From: Diacronema lutheri
Taxonomy: Eukaryota; Haptophyta; Pavlovophyceae; Pavlovales; Pavlovaceae
Direction: 5' to 3'
Length of the DNA stretch: 64,000 nt
Assembly (NCBI GenBank): GCA_019448385.1
Contig: JAGTXO010000077.1
Span: 1-64,000, forward strand
The notes below the pieces were generated by a model, which worked only from the letters and a program-made list of their open reading frames with translations, had not been told where the DNA came from and ran no database searches. The translations under genes and the position numbers were made by a program. Positions 26,084-35,741 of this stretch are shown here, piece by piece; position 1 is the first letter of the stretch; each line of letters begins with the position of its first letter.

Positions 26084-26427
26084 GCGCCCGTCGTGCAACG
26101 AGATAATCTCCTGGGGAGATAATCTCCCGGGGAGACTATCTCCAGCCGCCATAAGCTGGAGACTGTCTCTTCAGGCCAAGAGACTAGTGCTAACGGCGCA
26201 GCACGCGCGCGCGAAAAAGGTGCGCGACGCGCGGCAGCGCGCGACGCGCGGCGGCGCGCGGCGCAGCGCGCACGCCGACCGCGCGCACCGCGCCGCGCGC
26301 ACCGCGCCGCCCGATCGCGCTCTGCGCCGAGCTCACACGCGCCCGCGCGCGCCGCGCCCGCGCGCCGCGCGCCCGCGCGCGCCGCGCCGCGCGCCCGCGC
26401 CGCGCCGCGCGCAGCGTGATGCCGCTC
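26084..26427 (+). repeat. Left terminal inverted repeat of the MULE
   Basis: Pairs with 29789-30136. The outer ~90 bp hold short palindromes based on GGGAGATTATCTCC and the string ACTAGTCTCTTGGCC (in reverse). The inner ~200 bp are GC-alternating. The repeat runs just past the transposase ATG at 26419, so the promoter and start codon of the transposase lie inside the TIR. Confidence 0.9.
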
Positions 26428-29400
26428 GGATCCATGTTTGGTCGCGCGGCGGCCAGCCTATTCTACGCGACGGGCGGCCCGTCATCCGCGCCGTCATCGC
26501 CGCGTTCGCCGCTGGTGTCGCCGCGTCGCGTAACAGCGTCGCCAAGCCCTTTGCCGCCGGCGCAGCCGGCGATGACGTCGCCGACGCGGCAGGAGGGCCG
26601 CGGCAAGTCGCCGACGCCGACGCGGTCGAGCCCGCGGCTCTTAAGCCGGTCGCCCTCCGCCGCATCACCCGCCGCCGTCGCCACTGCCGCCGCTGCCGCC
26701 GCGGATGACTTCGCGGAGATCAAGGACCCGCGCCGCGAGCTCGTTGCGGGCAACGCGGCCTTCGACAAGCTCCAGATCCAGGTGCCCTCCGACCTGCCGA
26801 GGGGTCCGTGGCCCAAATTTGAGGACGCGAACAATTGCTTGCAGGCGTGGGCGCTCCGGAACGGCTTCAGGCTCGTCTTCACGACATCGGTGCGGCGCCC
26901 GACAAGCAGAGCGGGAGCCAAGCGCTACCTCAACTGCTGGTACGCAAAGGCGGCCCCGAGCGGGGCGACGGCACGCGCAACCACGGCCAAGGGCGACCGC
27001 TGCGAGAAGTGCTACTTCTTCATCTTCCTCGAGGAATCGCTCCAGGGCTGGGCCATCCTCAACGCCAACTTCACCCATTCCGACCACACACTCTCCGACC
27101 CGTTGGGCGAGAAGGCGGCAAACGCGCTCGCGGCCGCAGGCAAGGGCAAGATCCCAAACTCGCTCACAGAGCTCGGCAAGGCGCTGCGACGCGGTGGGCT
27201 GTCGGGGTCCGACATAAACAAGGTGCTGTCGAGCGAGGCCGAGGCCAAGCAGATTCCAAAGACGTGGAATGCCGACGACATCTACAATTGCTTCTGCCGC
27301 GGCACGAACGAGTAGAACTTGTTCGACGCGCAGCTCTTCAGCGAGCGGCTGCGCGAGCGGGAGCGCTGCACGGGCTGCGCGCACGAGCTCAAGCTGTCGT
27401 TGTCCAACGAGCTGGTCGCCGCCTTCTGGGTGGCCGATGGCGGCGCCGAGCGATGGGCCGCGCTCCGCGACGCCAAGGTCGTGCTCTACGACACCAAGCA
27501 CGGCACTAACAAGTACCGGTGTAAGCTTGGCTGCTGGACGTCCGTCGACGAGAACGGCGACACGCGGATTATCGCCTTCTCGCTCGTCGACGAGGGTGAG
27601 TCGAAGGAGTCCTTCACCTGGGCCTTCCAGCAGTTTGCCAAGCACCTCTCGCCGCCCTCCGTCATCTTCACAGACGGCGACGTCGGCATGGCGGGCGCGA
27701 TAGAGACTGTCTTCAGCAAGGTGGGCACGGTGCACCTGCTGTGCGTGTACCACATCTACACCAACGTCTACAAGCACATGCACGGACTCATCCGCGACAA
27801 GAAGGAGTGGCGCACGTTCGTGTCGAAGTTCTGGTCGATCGCGAAGAAGACAGACATCCGGTCGGTCGATGACTTTCACAGAGACTGGGTCGCCCTCACC
27901 AACCTCGCGACCGGCTCGCGAGGTGGCTCGGATGACGAGCGCCGCAAGGCGCTCAAATGGCTCGCCAACCTCGGAACTCGCGCGTCAAAGTGGGCGGCGC
28001 GCTGGACGTGGCAAAAGCTGACGCTCGGCATCCACTCGACGCAGCGCGCTGAGGCGTTGCACAGCGCTTTCTCGCACATCATCCGCAACTCGGACAACCT
28101 CGCTACGCTGTTTGACAAGCTCGAGCGCTTTGAGGACAACCAGGCCATCGTCAAGCAGATGAAGAACGAGCGCGTCGCGCTGGTCCATGTGAGCGCACGT
28201 GCAGCAGCATCCGCGCGCGCCCTGCATCCTCAGCACTCGCGCGCGCCGCGCGCCTCGCGCATGTCCCACCCGCCCTTTCCCTCCTTACCCTCTCCACCTA
28301 ATCCTTCCCCCTTTCACCCCTACACGCAGGGCTTGCCTATGAACAGCGATGTTGCGCTCGTGAAGAACTTGCTCGCAAAGATCCTCACGCCGCACGCGTT
28401 GATGCGGGTGCGTAAGCAGGCGAGCCTCTCGCTTAACTATTGCGTGACGCAAGCCGACGTGGGCGGCGTGGGCGGCAGCGCGCAGGGCTTGTCGACATCG
28501 ACCAAGTGGCGTGTGCAGGTGATCGGCGCGGTCGAGCTAACGCGTGGCGAGGACGAGGAGGAGGCTGCGCAAGACGCGCTGCTAAACGGCATTGATGTGC
28601 GTGTGGTTCCACCATACGTCCTGCACTCCGATCTCGGGCAACTCACGGACGACATCTCGCACGAGGTCACCATCTCGAGCTGCACGTGCCAGCTGCCGAG
28701 CTGCTCTGGGCTTCCGTGCCGGCATCAGCTCGCAGTCTACCAAATGCTGCTCTCGGCCGGCACGGAGGACGTCGGCAGCCTCACTGCCTTCGTCACAACC
28801 CAGGTCGCGCCCATATGGCTGGCGAACAGCCACACGGACGCAAAGGTAATCTTTTACGCGACGCGCACCAGCGCAGCGTGCAACGGCTCATGATCGCCAC
28901 GGATCGCCCGACGTCTCGCACCGCCACGCGCGCCCGCCGCCACTCGCGCAGCGCGCCGGCGTGTTCACAGAGTGGCTGCTCCGCGAGCGAGGCCGCATTG
29001 TCGACAGATCGGCCCCCAGCAGCTCGCGCGACATCACGTTTACGCAAAGCGAGCTCGCCTCCTACGCGTTGGGGCAGCTCCGGCCCATAACTCAGCTGAT
29101 CGCGCAGAGCGAGCAAGACATGATGGACTTCCTCAATTACGTCAACAAGTGGCCGAAGCTGGCAGCGCTCAAAGGTATGCCTTGCGTGGTATGCGCGTGG
29201 GCGACGTGCGCTTGGCTGCAGGCCGGGCCGTCCTTCTTGCCCAAGTGTTTGATGCATTGGCGCCTGCATTGCGCGCGCACCGCCCGCTGATCGATAACGC
29301 GCAGGCGGCAACGTCGCGGCCAAGAAGAAGCGCAAAGGCAAGGACCCAACGCGCGATAAGGCAGGCGAGCACGAGGTGGAAGACGATGACGGCGCCTTTG

Positions 29401-29483
29401 TCCTCAACCCGCCGGCGCACATCAAGCCGGGCGCGAAAAGGCAGAAGCGCCTCCCGGGCGTTCACGAACACGGCCGCAAATGA
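26419..29483 (+). CDS. MULE transposase with FAR1-type SWIM zinc finger
   Basis: Exons 26419-28188, 28330-28845, 28952-29174 and 29305-29483 give 895 codons. The N-terminus is Ser/Pro-rich, then comes a FAR1-like DNA-binding region (ANNCLQAWALRNGFRLVFT, CEKCYFFIF). The MULE DDE domain follows: VVLYDTKHGTNKY (first D), VIFTDGDVGM (second D), HLLCVYHIYTNVYKH and HSTQRAEALHSAF (E). A SWIM zinc finger CTCQLPSCSGLPCRH is near codons 660-690. The C-terminal exon is lysine-rich (AAKKKRKGKD), like a nuclear signal. One TAG at 27313-27315 interrupts the frame between the FAR1 and DDE parts, with open frame on both sides; this is one disabling stop, or the two halves are made separately. Donors (GTGAGC, GTAATC, GTATGC) differ from the GTGCGY typical of host genes here. 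Confidence 0.8.
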
Positions 29484-29788
29484 CACAAATGATCTTCAAC
29501 GCGCGGCACTCTTTTGTTCAGTGCTGAGCTGGCGGACATCCTCGCGGGACCCGCGCACCGGAGCATACGCCAGCTCCTTGGTTCGTCTATAAACTTGATA
29601 GCTCGTTCACGGTCACGCCGCGCGCGCCAGCCGCGGGACATCGCGCCGCGCTACACGCGCAGCGCCACGCGCGCCGCGCGCGCCGCGCGCGCTCTCGCGT
29701 ATGTGTGCATCCTCCGAGCATTGTAACCGCGGGGCGTCATTCGAGCATACATCGAAGCCGCCTGGTTGTCGCCGTGTGGCCACCTCCA
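29484..29788. other. 3' part of the MULE without recognised gene
   Basis: About 300 bp between the transposase stop and the right TIR. It is partly AT-richer (CTATAAACTTGATAGCTCG near 29588) and probably carries the transposase 3' end. I see no further gene. Confidence 0.4.
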
Positions 29789-30136
29789 AGCGGCATCACG
29801 CTGCGCGCGGCGCGGCGCGGCGCGGGCGCGCGGCGCGGCGCGCGCGGGCGCGCGGCGCGCGGGCGCGGCGCGCGCGGGCGCGTGTGAGCTCGGCGCAGAG
29901 CGCGATCGGGCGGCGCGGTGCGCGCGGCGCGGTGCGCGCGGTCGGCGTGCGCGCTGCGCCGCGCGCCGCCGCGCGTCGCGCGCTGCCGCGCGTCGCGCAC
30001 CTTTTTCGCGCGCGCGTGCTGCGCCGTTAGCACTAGTCTCTTGGCCTGAAGAGACAGTCTCCAGCTTATGGCGGCTGGAGATAGTCTCCCCGGGAGATTA
30101 TCTCCCCAGGAGATTATCTCGTTGCACGACGGGCGC
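29789..30136 (-). repeat. Right terminal inverted repeat of the MULE
   Basis: Reverse complement of 26084-26427 with few differences. Its outer end stops 40 bp before the ATG of the MED28-like gene, so the insertion now forms that gene's upstream region. Confidence 0.9.
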
Positions 30137-30176
30137 AACTCTACCCCCCATACTGCAAGCGATTTGGACCGGCACG

Positions 30177-30533
30177 ATGGCGGAACGGTTGCGTGGCGCG
30201 TTTTCCGACGCGGTCGCGGCCATTGCCGCTGAGGACATGACCGCGCGGGCGGAGGCCGGCGCCGCGCTCGCGCAGGCGTTTGAGCAGGTGGAGGCCGAGC
30301 TCGTCGTTGCCGAGCTCACCGCGCGCGCGCGCGCGTCGTCGGCGTCGCCCACGCTCGTTTCGGCAGATATAGCGCGCCTCGACGAGGATCTACGCAGAAA
30401 GGCTGACCTCGTCGAGCGACTTTCGGCGCAAGTGCTCGACTGGCAACAGCGCTTGGAGACGCTCGCTTTTGAGAGCTCGCGCGCGCTGCGAACGGAGCCC
30501 TCCGCGCATGCAGAGCGACCACCGTTGCCGTGA
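30177..30533 (+). CDS. MED28: MED28-like Mediator subunit
   Basis: A 118-residue, mostly helical protein. Compared from memory with animal MED28, the N-terminal helix (RLRGAFSDAVAAIAAED) matches the SFEACFASLVSQD region. The long coiled coil ADIARLDEDLRRKADLVERL then AQVLDWQQRLETL matches the family's EL...LQRKDALVQKH...WQQVLE block, including the Trp-Gln-Gln. MED28 sits in the head module of the Mediator complex that links activators to RNA polymerase II. The fit is by pattern and length only; another small coiled-coil protein cannot be excluded. Its presumed promoter is the MULE right TIR plus 40 bp of unique DNA, so regulation may be affected by the insertion. Confidence 0.5.
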   Translation: MAERLRGAFSDAVAAIAAEDMTARAEAGAALAQAFEQVEAELVVAELTARARASSASPTLVSADIARLDEDLRRKADLVERLSAQVLDWQQRLETLAFESSRALRTEPSAHAERPPLP

Positions 30534-30896
30534 CCACTTGCGCGCGTGGCTCGTCGACTCCCGCGGAGGCGCGAGCGCCCCTACAGGCCCCCCCCACTAC
30601 AACCACAAGTACGATGTCGCCCACAAGAAGGTCGTGTGCATGCATGCAGCAAACCAAAGGCAAGGGTCGCACGACGTGGCGCTCCGACGTGGCGGCCGCC
30701 CGTCGCCGTCCGGGCGCCGCCCGCCGCGCACGCCGGCACGATGAAGCGCCTGGCGCGTGCCGAGCACTCCACGGCCCAGAACGCTGGCCGACGGGAGCGG
30801 GCGAGCATCACTTGGTCGCGGCGCGACCACGCGCGCCCGGCGCCCGTCGCCAAGCCGCGCCACGCCGCTGCAGAGCGCACGCGCCGGTATGGGCGT
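30534..30896. other. Gap between MED28-like and MYB-like genes, no gene assigned
   Basis: 363 bp with open frames in several directions but none convincing. A short plus-strand frame beginning at 30741 (MKRLARAEHSTAQNAGRRER) is basic and partly natural in composition, but it runs into the antisense of the MYB-gene exon 3 and intron. The stretch probably holds the 3' untranslated ends of the two convergent genes. Confidence 0.4.
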
Positions 30897-32712
30897 TCAC
30901 CACGCCGGCTTGTGCCTTTTGGGCAGGCGCGCGGCGGCGACGGGCGGCGCGCTTTCCGCCTGCGAGACACGATCAACCACGCGCGATTCGCGCGCGCGAC
31001 GCGGCTCAGCGGTGGCGGCGTGCCCGGGTACGCGGCCGCGCGCGCGCACGGGGTGCGGCGGCAGGCGCACGCCGCTCGGCGCGCACGGCGCACCTGTTGC
31101 AGAAGGAGCGTGCGCATCCGGAGCTGCGCCGCCTCGTACGCCGCGCGGTCACTCTCGTTGCGGTCGCCGGTGCACAGGTGCCCGCGCTTGGGCTGGCCGC
31201 AGCGCGAGCACTTGTACCCGCCGCCCGCGCCGGACCCGCCGCCGCATCCCCGTCTGCTCGCGCCGCCACGGCCGTGCGGCGCTGGCGTGGCGGGCGCGCG
31301 CGCCAACGCGTCGAGCTGAGCCGGAACCGCCGCCGCCTCGGTGCGCGCGTCTCCGCCGTCATGCGCGCCGATCGCGCGCTCGCATCGCGCCGGCGCGGCC
31401 ATCCCATCGGGTGAGACCGACGCGTTCGTGCAGGCGCCGGCGATCGGCCGGAAGCCAAGCGGCGCCGCCGCCGCCGATTCGGCGCGGCTCGCGCCACACC
31501 ACGCGCGCGCCGCGCCGTCGCTCGCGCCCTCCACGCTACGCGCGCGCGCCGGCAGCTCGCGCGCCGACGCGCCGTCTGCACGCTCGTCGTCCGCGCCAGC
31601 GGAGCCGCCGTGCGAGGGGGCGCCGTGCGGCGCAATGACGGCGTGGCTCGTGGCGGCGCCGGTCGACGGCGCCTCCTCGCGCATCCGCGACGCGCTCTTC
31701 AGCCTGTGCCAACGGTTTCGGATCGACGCGCACGAGCGTCCGGGGAGGAGCGTGGTGAGGACGCCCCACCGGCAGCCGAAGCGAAAAACTGCCTCGCCAA
31801 TTAACTCGTCCTCTGTGCGAGTCCATGGCGCGGTCCTTCGCAGCGGCGTGTGCGAGCCCTCCGCCTTGCCCTCCATGTCCGCGTCCGCGTCCGCGTCCGC
31901 ATCCGCGTGCGCCGCGCGCGAGAACCAGCCGCCATCGTCGCCATCGTCGAGCGCGCACTCCCCATCGTCGTCGTCGTGCTCGTCGCGCGGCGGCGGCTGC
32001 GTTGGGTGCGCTGGAAGACGCTCGGGCTGCGCGTGCGGCTGCCACGCCGCCGTCGCGCACGGTTCGGGCGCCGCCGCATGCCGCGCGCCGGGGAGCGCGA
32101 ATGGCGAACCAACGGACGCGGGCTGCGGCCCGGGCTGCGCGCTAGCGCCGGCGGGCGCCGCCACGCCCTTGGGCGGCGGCGTGAGCATGACGGAGCTGAC
32201 AATGTGGGTGCTCTCGTCCGACAGCTCGCGCGAGCGCAGCTGCGGCGGCGCGTATGCGCCTGGCGGGACACCTGCTGGTGGGGCGCCGGCTGGCGGGGCG
32301 CCGGCCGGCGCGCCGCTGCACGGCGCTTCACATGAGCGCTGCGCGCTCCACAGCTCGAATGGCGAGACGCAGCGCGGCGTCGGCGAGGCGGTGGTGGCAA
32401 GCATCGGTGAGGACATGTGGCACGTCACAAACGCCTGCAGGCAGCATCCGCGCGCGTGGGCGCGCGCGCGCGCGCGCACGCACGTGAGCACAAGGCGCGT
32501 CGGGCGCGCGCGCGCGCTCGGCGCGCACGCAGCGCGCAGTAGGCCACGCCGCGCACGCGCGCGCGCGCGCGCGCGCGCACGTGGCGCGGCATCTCGCAGA
32601 GCATCTCGGCAGCCTGCGCGAGAAGCTCCAGCTGCTGCGCGTCCGCGAAGGACGCGTTCGTGTCCGCGCGGTCCCGCGCCGGCGCGCCCGTTCCGGCGTG
32701 GGTCGAGGTCAT
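30897..32712 (-). CDS. MYB/SANT-domain protein with Cys-rich knuckle
   Basis: Exons 32712-32581, 32434-31094 and 30959-30897 give 511 residues; donors GTGCGC, acceptors CTGCAG and TCGCAG, phase 0 throughout. A single MYB/SANT repeat lies at about residues 220-270 (WTRTEDELIGEAVFRFG, then GCRWGVLTTLLPGRSCASIR and NRWHRLKS): Trp and helix-turn-helix spacing typical of plant and protist MYB regulators. Upstream is a Pro/Ala-rich region with an Asp/Ala run (ADADADADADMEG). Near ~455 is YKCSRCGQPKRGHLC, a short zinc-knuckle-like motif seen after DNA-binding domains in several algal proteins. The last exon ends KRHKPAW. Probably a nuclear transcription regulator; targets unknown. Upstream of the start is an AT-richer promoter (32713-32841). 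Confidence 0.75.
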
Positions 32713-32841
32713 TCCACTCCCTTCAGCCGGTGGCTTCTACGGTTGGAAGGGCCGTTGCGTGTGGGAAGACTGGGATTTGATATGAGGGGTGATTACTTTT
32801 CTGTCTTTTACTCTTTTTGGTTTTTACCTCCCTCGTACTTT
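32713..32841. promoter_or_regulatory. AT-richer spacer upstream of the MYB-like gene
   Basis: 129 bp between the MYB-like start and the ABC-F stop (both minus strand). The part at about 32775-32835 is T-rich (TTACTTTTCTGTCTTTTAC). It serves as 3' end of the ABC-F gene and promoter of the MYB-like gene. Confidence 0.4.
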
Positions 32842-35589
32842 TCATGCCGGGACGGACTGGACGCGCTCCATGAGCTCGAGCCAGCGCTCCTCCTTGGCCT
32901 CAACGCGCGAGAGCAGCGCGTCGACCTGCGCGCTCAGCTCGGCGACGAGCACATGGTCGGTACCATCCGTCCCCGCGCATGCCTTGGCGAACGCGCGCTC
33001 CGCCGCGGCGAGCTCGGCGCGCAGCGCGTTCACGTCGGCCTCGATCGTCTCCCACTCGCGGCTCTCCTTGAACGACAGCTTCACCGCCTTGGCGGTCGGC
33101 CTGTCCGCAATGGCGGCGCTTGCTACCGCCGCCGCCGCCGCGTCCGCTTTTGCGCGCCGGTCCGCCTCCGCCTCGCGCCGCGCTGCCCCCTCCGCCTCTT
33201 TGAGCGCGTCGAGGTACGCGCTGTACCCGCCCTCCATCGGCACGACGCGCCCGTCGCCCATGAAGGCGAGCACGCCGTCGGTGCACGTGCGCTCGACGAA
33301 CGCACGGTCGTGCGAGACACAGAGCAGCACGCCGCCAAAGCTCTGCGCGGCGCGCGTGTCAGGTGCGCGGCGCGCGTGTCAGGCGCGCGCCCAGCCCGGC
33401 GCGCCGCGCGCGCCGCGGCCGCGCTCACCTCGTGCAAGAACTGCTCGAGCGCGCCGATTGTCGGCAGGTCGAGGTCGTTTGTCGGCTCGTCGAGGATGAG
33501 CACGTTTGGCGCGCGCGCGAGCACGGCGAGCAGCTGCAGCCGCCGGCGCTCGCCGCCGCTCAGCCGGCCGACGAGCGCGCCCCACTTGTCCTGCGGGAAG
33601 GCGAGGAGATTCAGCAGCCGGCGCGCCGCCGCCTCAGCGCCGCCGCCGCCGCCCGTGCCGTCACCACCCGCCGAGCCACCCGCCGCGTCGAAAGGCGACG
33701 GCGCGTCGCCGCCACCTGCGGACGCGAGCGCGCCGCGCACGCCGCGCGCGTCGTCGACACACCGCGTGACAAAGGCGAGGACGCGCATTGCGAGCGGGTC
33801 GGTCGCGCTACCCGACAGCGTCGACACGCTCGACGCCACCACGCTTGCGCCCTCGCCCGCCGCGGCAGCGGCCGCCGCCGCCGCCGCAGCCGACGTGTCC
33901 GCGACGCCATCGAGGCCGCGCTGGTCGTAATACCCAAAGCTGACGGTCGGCCCAACGATCCGCTCACCGGCCTGCAGCGCGAGCTCGCCAGCGATGGCGC
34001 GGAGCAATGAGGTCTTGCCCACGCCGTTCGGCCCAACCACGCCCCAGCGCGAGCGCGGCGCGAGCTCGAACGTGAAGTCCTTGACGAGCGGCGGCGGCGC
34101 GCGGTCCGGCGCGGCCGCATCGCCGGGCGGCGCGAGCGTCGCGGCGCGCAGCTCGAGCACCTTGCTCCCCAGCCGCGTCATGCCGCGCAGCCCGCCAAGC
34201 TGCGCGCCCGCCGCCGGCCCGCCCGCCGCCGCCGCCGCCTCGAGCTCAAAGTAGCGGCCTTGCCGCGCGACGCTCTTTGCCTGGCGCGCGCGTGGTTGCT
34301 TTGCCATCCACTCGCGCTCGCGCCGCAGCACGGTGCGCGCGCGCTCGGCGACGCCGCGCTCGGCGGAGAGGCGCTCGTCCTTGAGCGCGAGGTACGTCTC
34401 GTAGCTCGAGCGCCAGTCGTACCTGGAGCGACGCCGTGCGGCGGCGCGCGCGGCATGTCAGCCACGCGCTACGCCGCGCCGCCGCGACGCGAATGGCGCG
34501 AATGGCGCTCTTTCGCGCGCGCGCGCACGTGTGCAGCGCGCCGCGGTCGAGCTCGAGCAGGCCGGACGAGCAGACTCGCTCGAGGAAGAAGCGGTCGTGC
34601 GACACGCACAGCACCGCGGGCGCCTCGCGGTTGGACGCGGCGGTCGTGAGGAGGTCGGCAAGCCACTCCACGGCGCGACCGTCCAGGTGGTTGGTCGGCT
34701 CGTCGAGAAGCAGCGCATCGGGCTGGCGCGCGAGCGCGGCGGCGAGGCCTGCGCGCTTGCGCTCGCCGCCTGAGCACACGGCCACGTCCTTGTCCATGAT
34801 GCCGCTCAGGCCGAGCACCTCGCAGATCGCGCGCGCGCGCGCGTCGTCATCCCAGCAGTCGGCCGCGGCGGCAGCCGCCGCCTCGAACGCGGCTGAGTCG
34901 GCCTCCGCGCGCAGCGCGGCGACGTGGTACGCGTACGCAGCACGCAGCGCCGTGTCCGCCGCGCTCGTCGTGTCCGGCTCGATGCCGCAGTACACCGCCT
35001 CGCGGATTGTGCTGCCGCGCAGCGGCGGCTCCTGCTCAACGTACAGGATCCGTGCGCCGCGCGACGTCTCGACAGCGCCCGCGTCCGCGCGCTCGACGCC
35101 CGCGAGCACGCGCAGCAATGTCGACTTGCCTGCGCGCGAGGTCGCGCGCGGCGCGCGGCGCGTCTCGGACCGGGCCGCCTGGCGCGCGTGCGTGCGCGGT
35201 GCGCCCGACGCCGGCCCGCGCGCGGCGTCCGCCCGGCGCGCACCGCAGCCGTTCGGCCCGACGAGTCCGAGGCGCTGGCCGGCGACGAGCTGCGCGGAGA
35301 TCTGCTCAAATTGGAACACCTTGCCGTCGTTCGCGCGCGACAGCTTGTCCGCCCAGAGCAGCCGCGCGCCGGTCGCGGCCGGCGCGGCCGCGGCCGGCGC
35401 GCCGCCGCGCGCCGCGTTGCTGCTCTGCACGGCGCGGAAGCGAGCTGGCGCGTCGGCGCGGCGCACGACGCTGAGTGTAGGGCGCGCGCCGCCGGTTCTG
35501 CTCGAGCCCGCGGCGAGCGCGGTGAGCGTGAGTGCCGCGAGTGTCCAGAGTTGTCGACGTCGCTCCGTCGCCATCGTGCTTTTCGCCAT
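32842..35589 (-). CDS. ABC-F family ATPase (Uup-like), plastid-type leader
   Basis: Exons 35589-35244, 35129-34529, 34422-33429 and 33342-32842 give 813 residues. Two ABC domains without membrane segments. Domain 1: Walker A GPNGCGKST (111-119, split by an intron), signature SGGERKR, Walker B LLLDEPTNHLD, switch CVSHDRFF. Domain 2: GPNGVGKTS, LSGGERRRLQLL, LILDEPTNDLD, CVSHDRAFVE. The charged linker (ERARTVLRREREWMAKQPRA) lies between them, and the C-terminus is a Uup-type coiled coil (KLSFKESREWETIEADVNA). ABC-F proteins act on ribosomes to help stalled translation. The first ~45 residues are a signal peptide plus transit-like sequence, so it probably serves plastid ribosomes. Residues ~560-650 are a Ser/Gly/Ala-rich insertion inside domain 2. 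All four exons join in phase at conserved sites. Confidence 0.85.
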
Positions 35590-35741
35590 CGTGCTTCGCT
35601 GGCGATGACTGTCACGAGAAAATGTGAAAAGAAGTCCCGCCCACTCTGCCAACACTTTTTTTCGCCCCGCTCGTGCCCAGCGGCCGCGCCCCGGCCCACC
35701 CCGGTGTATGGCGTCGCCCGCCACCCCGCGCGACGCGCGCC

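Larger units (their letters stand above)
26084..30136. mobile_element. Mutator-like (MULE) DNA transposon with long TIRs
   Basis: A 4.05-kb element bounded by inverted repeats of about 345 bp: left 26084-26427 and right 29789-30136. They begin GCGCCCGTCGTGCAACGAG and are nearly identical. Inside is one spliced MULE transposase gene on the plus strand. The TIRs contain nested small palindromes (GGAGATTATCTCC type) and a long GC-alternating part. No 9-bp target duplication is visible at these ends (CGTTCCTCG on the left, AACTCTACC on the right), so either the boundaries are slightly off or the flanks have changed. The TIR similarity and the nearly intact gene suggest a young insertion. Confidence 0.85.

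Noticed and set aside
27313-27315. Hidden intron removing the TAG in the transposase
   Set aside because: No donor/acceptor pair of sensible length surrounds it and the protein reads naturally up to and after the codon.
26075-30145. 9-bp target-site duplication of the MULE
   Set aside because: The flanks CGTTCCTCG and AACTCTACC do not match at the TIR ends I placed.
30741-31000. Small basic plus-strand protein (MKRLARAEH...)
   Set aside because: Looks partly natural but overlaps the antisense of MYB exon 3 and an intron and matches no family I know.
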